The notes below the pieces were generated by a model. It searched no databases. It was not told where the DNA came from and was given only the letters and a program-made list of their open reading frames with translations. Positions 31,061 through 32,853 of a stretch of DNA of 32,853 nt are shown in pieces. Within the stretch, counting starts at the first letter, position 1, and every line of letters starts with the position of its first letter. Origin of the DNA: Proteiniphilum sp. UBA1403 (GTDB taxonomy: Bacteria > Bacteroidota > Bacteroidia > Bacteroidales > Dysgonomonadaceae); the NCBI GenBank assembly GCA_002305715.1, contig DBQD01000059.1, positions 1-32,853 of the forward strand, given 5' to 3'. The position numbers and the translations under genes were made by a program.

Positions 31061-31475
31061 CGCTTGTTGAATTTAATCTACATCAACACCCATGTTTTAT
31101 GTTGTTGATTGTGCGCTTAGTTTTATTTAGTTTACCGGATACAAAGGAAAGTGAAAAGTAAGGAGGTAACAATCCCATAAAATCACCATTTAAACACCGG
31201 AGAATACCCATTAGAGGCAATTGAAGTGCGCGCTTGTCTGTTCTGTTAACATGCCCTAAATGGGTAATGGTCTTTTTTTGAAAACCCATCGTACTAATTT
31301 GATACAGGGTTTTCTTCATTTTCCATGTTTTTGTTAAACAATTTAACGTGATCATACGTTTCTATTTCCTTACAGAGATACATTTTATTTTTACACATTA
31401 AAATCATAGATTCAAAAACACTGACTTGATATGTCATCGCTTACGACCTAAGCATGAAAAAAAATAATTAATCAT
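31061..31475. other. 415-base gap between the TonB receptor and sucC, with hairpins
   Basis: This divergent intergenic region holds no gene I can support. It contains GAAAACCC (31280-31287) pairing with GGGTTTTC (31307-31314) and a competing pair ATGGGT (31260-31265) with ACCCAT (31284-31289). A further ACCCAT is at 31206-31211. There is also a 15-base dyad GTTAAA-CAA-TTTAAC (31333-31347), and a hairpin GCTTA-CGACC-TAAGC (31439-31453) flanked by TCAT/ATGA, 18 bases before the sucC ATG. No exact TAnnTTTG promoter match was found for either gene. The mutually exclusive pairings could make a regulated leader for the receptor, but this is inference. Confidence 0.5.
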
Positions 31476-32621
31476 ATGAAAATACATGAATATCAGGCGA
31501 AAGAACTTTTCGCATCATACGGACTTCCGGTCGACAAAAGCATAGTCTGCCGTTCTATCGATGATGCAGTAAAAGCCTACAGCCAACTGGATTCCCAGAA
31601 AGTGATCGTGAAAGCACAGGTGCATACTGGAGGTAGAGGTAAAGCAGGTGGGGTTAAACTGGCAAACGATGAAGTGGAACTGCGTCGCCATGCTGCTGCA
31701 ATACTCGGTATGGATATTAAGGGATTTACCGTAGACCGCATTCTTGTGGGGCAGGCGGTAAACATTGAAAAAGAATATTATGTGAGTTTTGTAATCGACC
31801 GAAATAGCAAATCAACCATCCTCATGTTAAGTCGTGAAGGTGGTATGGATATAGAGGAAGTAGCTCATACCATGCCGGAGAAGATTCACAAGATTGTAAT
31901 CGACCCATCGGTAGGTCTACCCGGTTATCTAGCTCGTGAAGCAGCTTTTAAGCTGTTCGACGAGATCGATCAGGTACGCCAGGCTGCCTCTATTTTTCAA
32001 AAACTATACAAACTTTTCGTGGAAAAAGATGCATCCCTTGCCGAAATCAATCCGCTTGTATTAACAAAAGAGGGGTCCATCATGGCTATTGATGCCAAGA
32101 TGACGTTCGACGACAATGCCATCTTCCGTCATCCCAAAATTGCGATGCTCAACGAACCCACAGAGGAAGAAAAGAAGGAACAGAGTGCCAAAGAAAAGGG
32201 ATTCAGCTATGTTCACCTGGGTGGTAACATCGGTTGCATGGTCAATGGCGCCGGCTTGGCAATGGCCACCATGGACATGATTAAACTATACGGAGGTGAT
32301 CCCGCAAACTTCCTCGATATTGGTGGTAGCTCCAACCCCAACAAGGTAATTGAAGCAATGAAACTACTACTGAGTGACCAGAATGTGAAGGTTGTGCTGA
32401 TTAACATATTTGGCGGCATCACTCGTTGCGATGATGTAGCCAACGGTCTGCTGGAAGCCTTTCGGCAAATAAAAACAAATATACCCATTGTAATACGACT
32501 CACCGGCACAAACGAGAAAGAGGGACGTGCGTTGTTACAGGGCAGCCATTTTCATGTTGCCGAAACAATGGGTGAAGCCACACAGATGGCTGTGCAACTG
32601 ACAAAACAATATCAAGACTGA
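31476..32621 (+). CDS. sucC: Succinyl-CoA ligase (ADP/GDP-forming) beta subunit
   Basis: This subunit interconverts succinyl-CoA and succinate with nucleotide phosphorylation. The 381-residue ATP-grasp protein starts MKIHEYQAKELFASYGLP and has VKAQVHTGGRGKAGGVK (45-61, nucleotide binding), SREGGMDIEEVAH near 128-140, LAEINPLV near 193-200 and NIFGGITRCDDVANGL near 313-328 (phosphohistidine loop contacts). It is slightly shorter than E. coli SucC but complete. It is followed 14 bases later by sucD. Together with the 2-oxoacid:ferredoxin oxidoreductase elsewhere in the window it would handle succinyl-CoA. Confidence 0.95.
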   Translation: MKIHEYQAKELFASYGLPVDKSIVCRSIDDAVKAYSQLDSQKVIVKAQVHTGGRGKAGGVKLANDEVELRRHAAAILGMDIKGFTVDRILVGQAVNIEKEYYVSFVIDRNSKSTILMLSREGGMDIEEVAHTMPEKIHKIVIDPSVGLPGYLAREAAFKLFDEIDQVRQAASIFQKLYKLFVEKDASLAEINPLVLTKEGSIMAIDAKMTFDDNAIFRHPKIAMLNEPTEEEKKEQSAKEKGFSYVHLGGNIGCMVNGAGLAMATMDMIKLYGGDPANFLDIGGSSNPNKVIEAMKLLLSDQNVKVVLINIFGGITRCDDVANGLLEAFRQIKTNIPIVIRLTGTNEKEGRALLQGSHFHVAETMGEATQMAVQLTKQYQD

Positions 32622-32635
32622 AAAACAGGTAGATT

Positions 32636-32853
32636 ATGAGTATTCTGATCAACAAAGAGACCCGGCTTATTGTACAGGGCATTACCGGGCGAGATGGAGG
32701 TTTTCATGCATCGAAAATGAAGGCATATGGTACAAATATTGTGGCGGGTACCTCACCGGGAAAAGCTGGTGAGCTGGTTCACGATATACCCGTTTTCAAT
32801 ACGGTACGAGATGCTGTAACAGAGACCGGAGCCAATACATCCGTCATATTTGT
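32636..32853 (+). CDS. sucD: Succinyl-CoA ligase alpha subunit, 3' end outside window
   Basis: The first 72 residues are visible. The start MSILINKETRLIVQGITGRD contains the CoA-binding Rossmann motif GITGRDG, followed by FHASKMKAYGTNIVAGTSPGKAG and IPVFNTVRDAV, all typical of SucD. The usual GKGG is GKAG here, a minor change. The start ATG is at 32636, 14 bases after the sucC stop, so the two form an operon. The rest of the gene, including the catalytic His, lies beyond the window. Confidence 0.94.
   Translation, partial: MSILINKETRLIVQGITGRDGGFHASKMKAYGTNIVAGTSPGKAGELVHDIPVFNTVRDAVTETGANTSVIF

Noticed and set aside
31083..31355. A 90-codon minus-strand open frame upstream of the TonB receptor
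   Set aside because: It overlaps the hairpins described for this gap, has no recognisable domain, signal peptide or promoter, and its residue composition looks like translated non-coding DNA. Kept out of the gene list, though a conserved homologue would change that.

Overview
The window reads as a chromosomal segment of a Bacteroidota bacterium, most likely an anaerobic member of the order Bacteroidales. The evidence is a set of families largely confined to that phylum (GldH-type lipoprotein, DUF4290, DUF4348, DUF4922, a long RicT/PSP1 protein, a TonB receptor with a carboxypeptidase-regulatory-like N-terminal domain), the 2-oxoacid:ferredoxin oxidoreductase genes, and repeated matches to the Bacteroidota -7 promoter element TAnnTTTG. 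The family (for example Dysgonomonadaceae-like) is only a guess. Most of the window is ordinary core genome. I found no CRISPR array, prophage, defence island or biosynthetic cluster.

Layout. Bases 1-2000 are a small accessory patch: the 3' part of an IS4-family transposase, a start-less gene remnant directly against it, and an orphan ASCH-domain gene. It ends at a tRNA-Ser(UGA) with its own promoter and a strong intrinsic terminator. A DEAD-box RNA helicase with a very basic tail follows on the + strand. It converges, over a hairpin terminator, on a minus-strand 2-oxoacid:ferredoxin oxidoreductase operon: ferredoxin, alpha subunit, an unannotated 53-residue two-helix membrane protein, beta subunit, gamma subunit. 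Next, also on the minus strand, is the run metF, holB, ricT-like, gldH-like, DUF2520, with overlapping starts and stops and a CRP/FNR-like dyad just upstream of the metF promoter. Further right lies a cell-envelope and ribosome-maturation run on the minus strand: glucosaminidase with LysM repeats, DUF4290, rimM, an ABC ATPase without partner subunits, dxr and rseP.

From about 17.9 kb to 24.4 kb the + strand carries cdd, a DUF4922 HIT-like protein, serB, a USP-like protein of unknown function and a large TPR protein, with a minus-strand DUF4348 lipoprotein embedded. The minus strand then carries nadD, a GlsB/YeaQ-type membrane protein, nspC and a nitroreductase. At 27.3-31.1 kb a hemerythrin-domain protein is translationally coupled to a LuxR-type regulator with a degenerate receiver domain, and these meet a TonB-dependent receptor tail to tail with interlocked stop codons. 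The window ends with sucC and the start of sucD.

How the genes fit together. The ferredoxin oxidoreductase and succinyl-CoA synthetase are consistent with an anaerobic partial TCA route between 2-oxoglutarate and succinate, although substrate specificity cannot be read from sequence. metF, serB, nadD, cdd and nspC cover one-carbon, serine, NAD, pyrimidine and polyamine metabolism. The features most worth a second look are the small membrane protein inside the ferredoxin oxidoreductase operon, the hemerythrin/pseudo-receiver pair, the face-to-face promoters at the glucosaminidase/cdd boundary, and several structured leaders.
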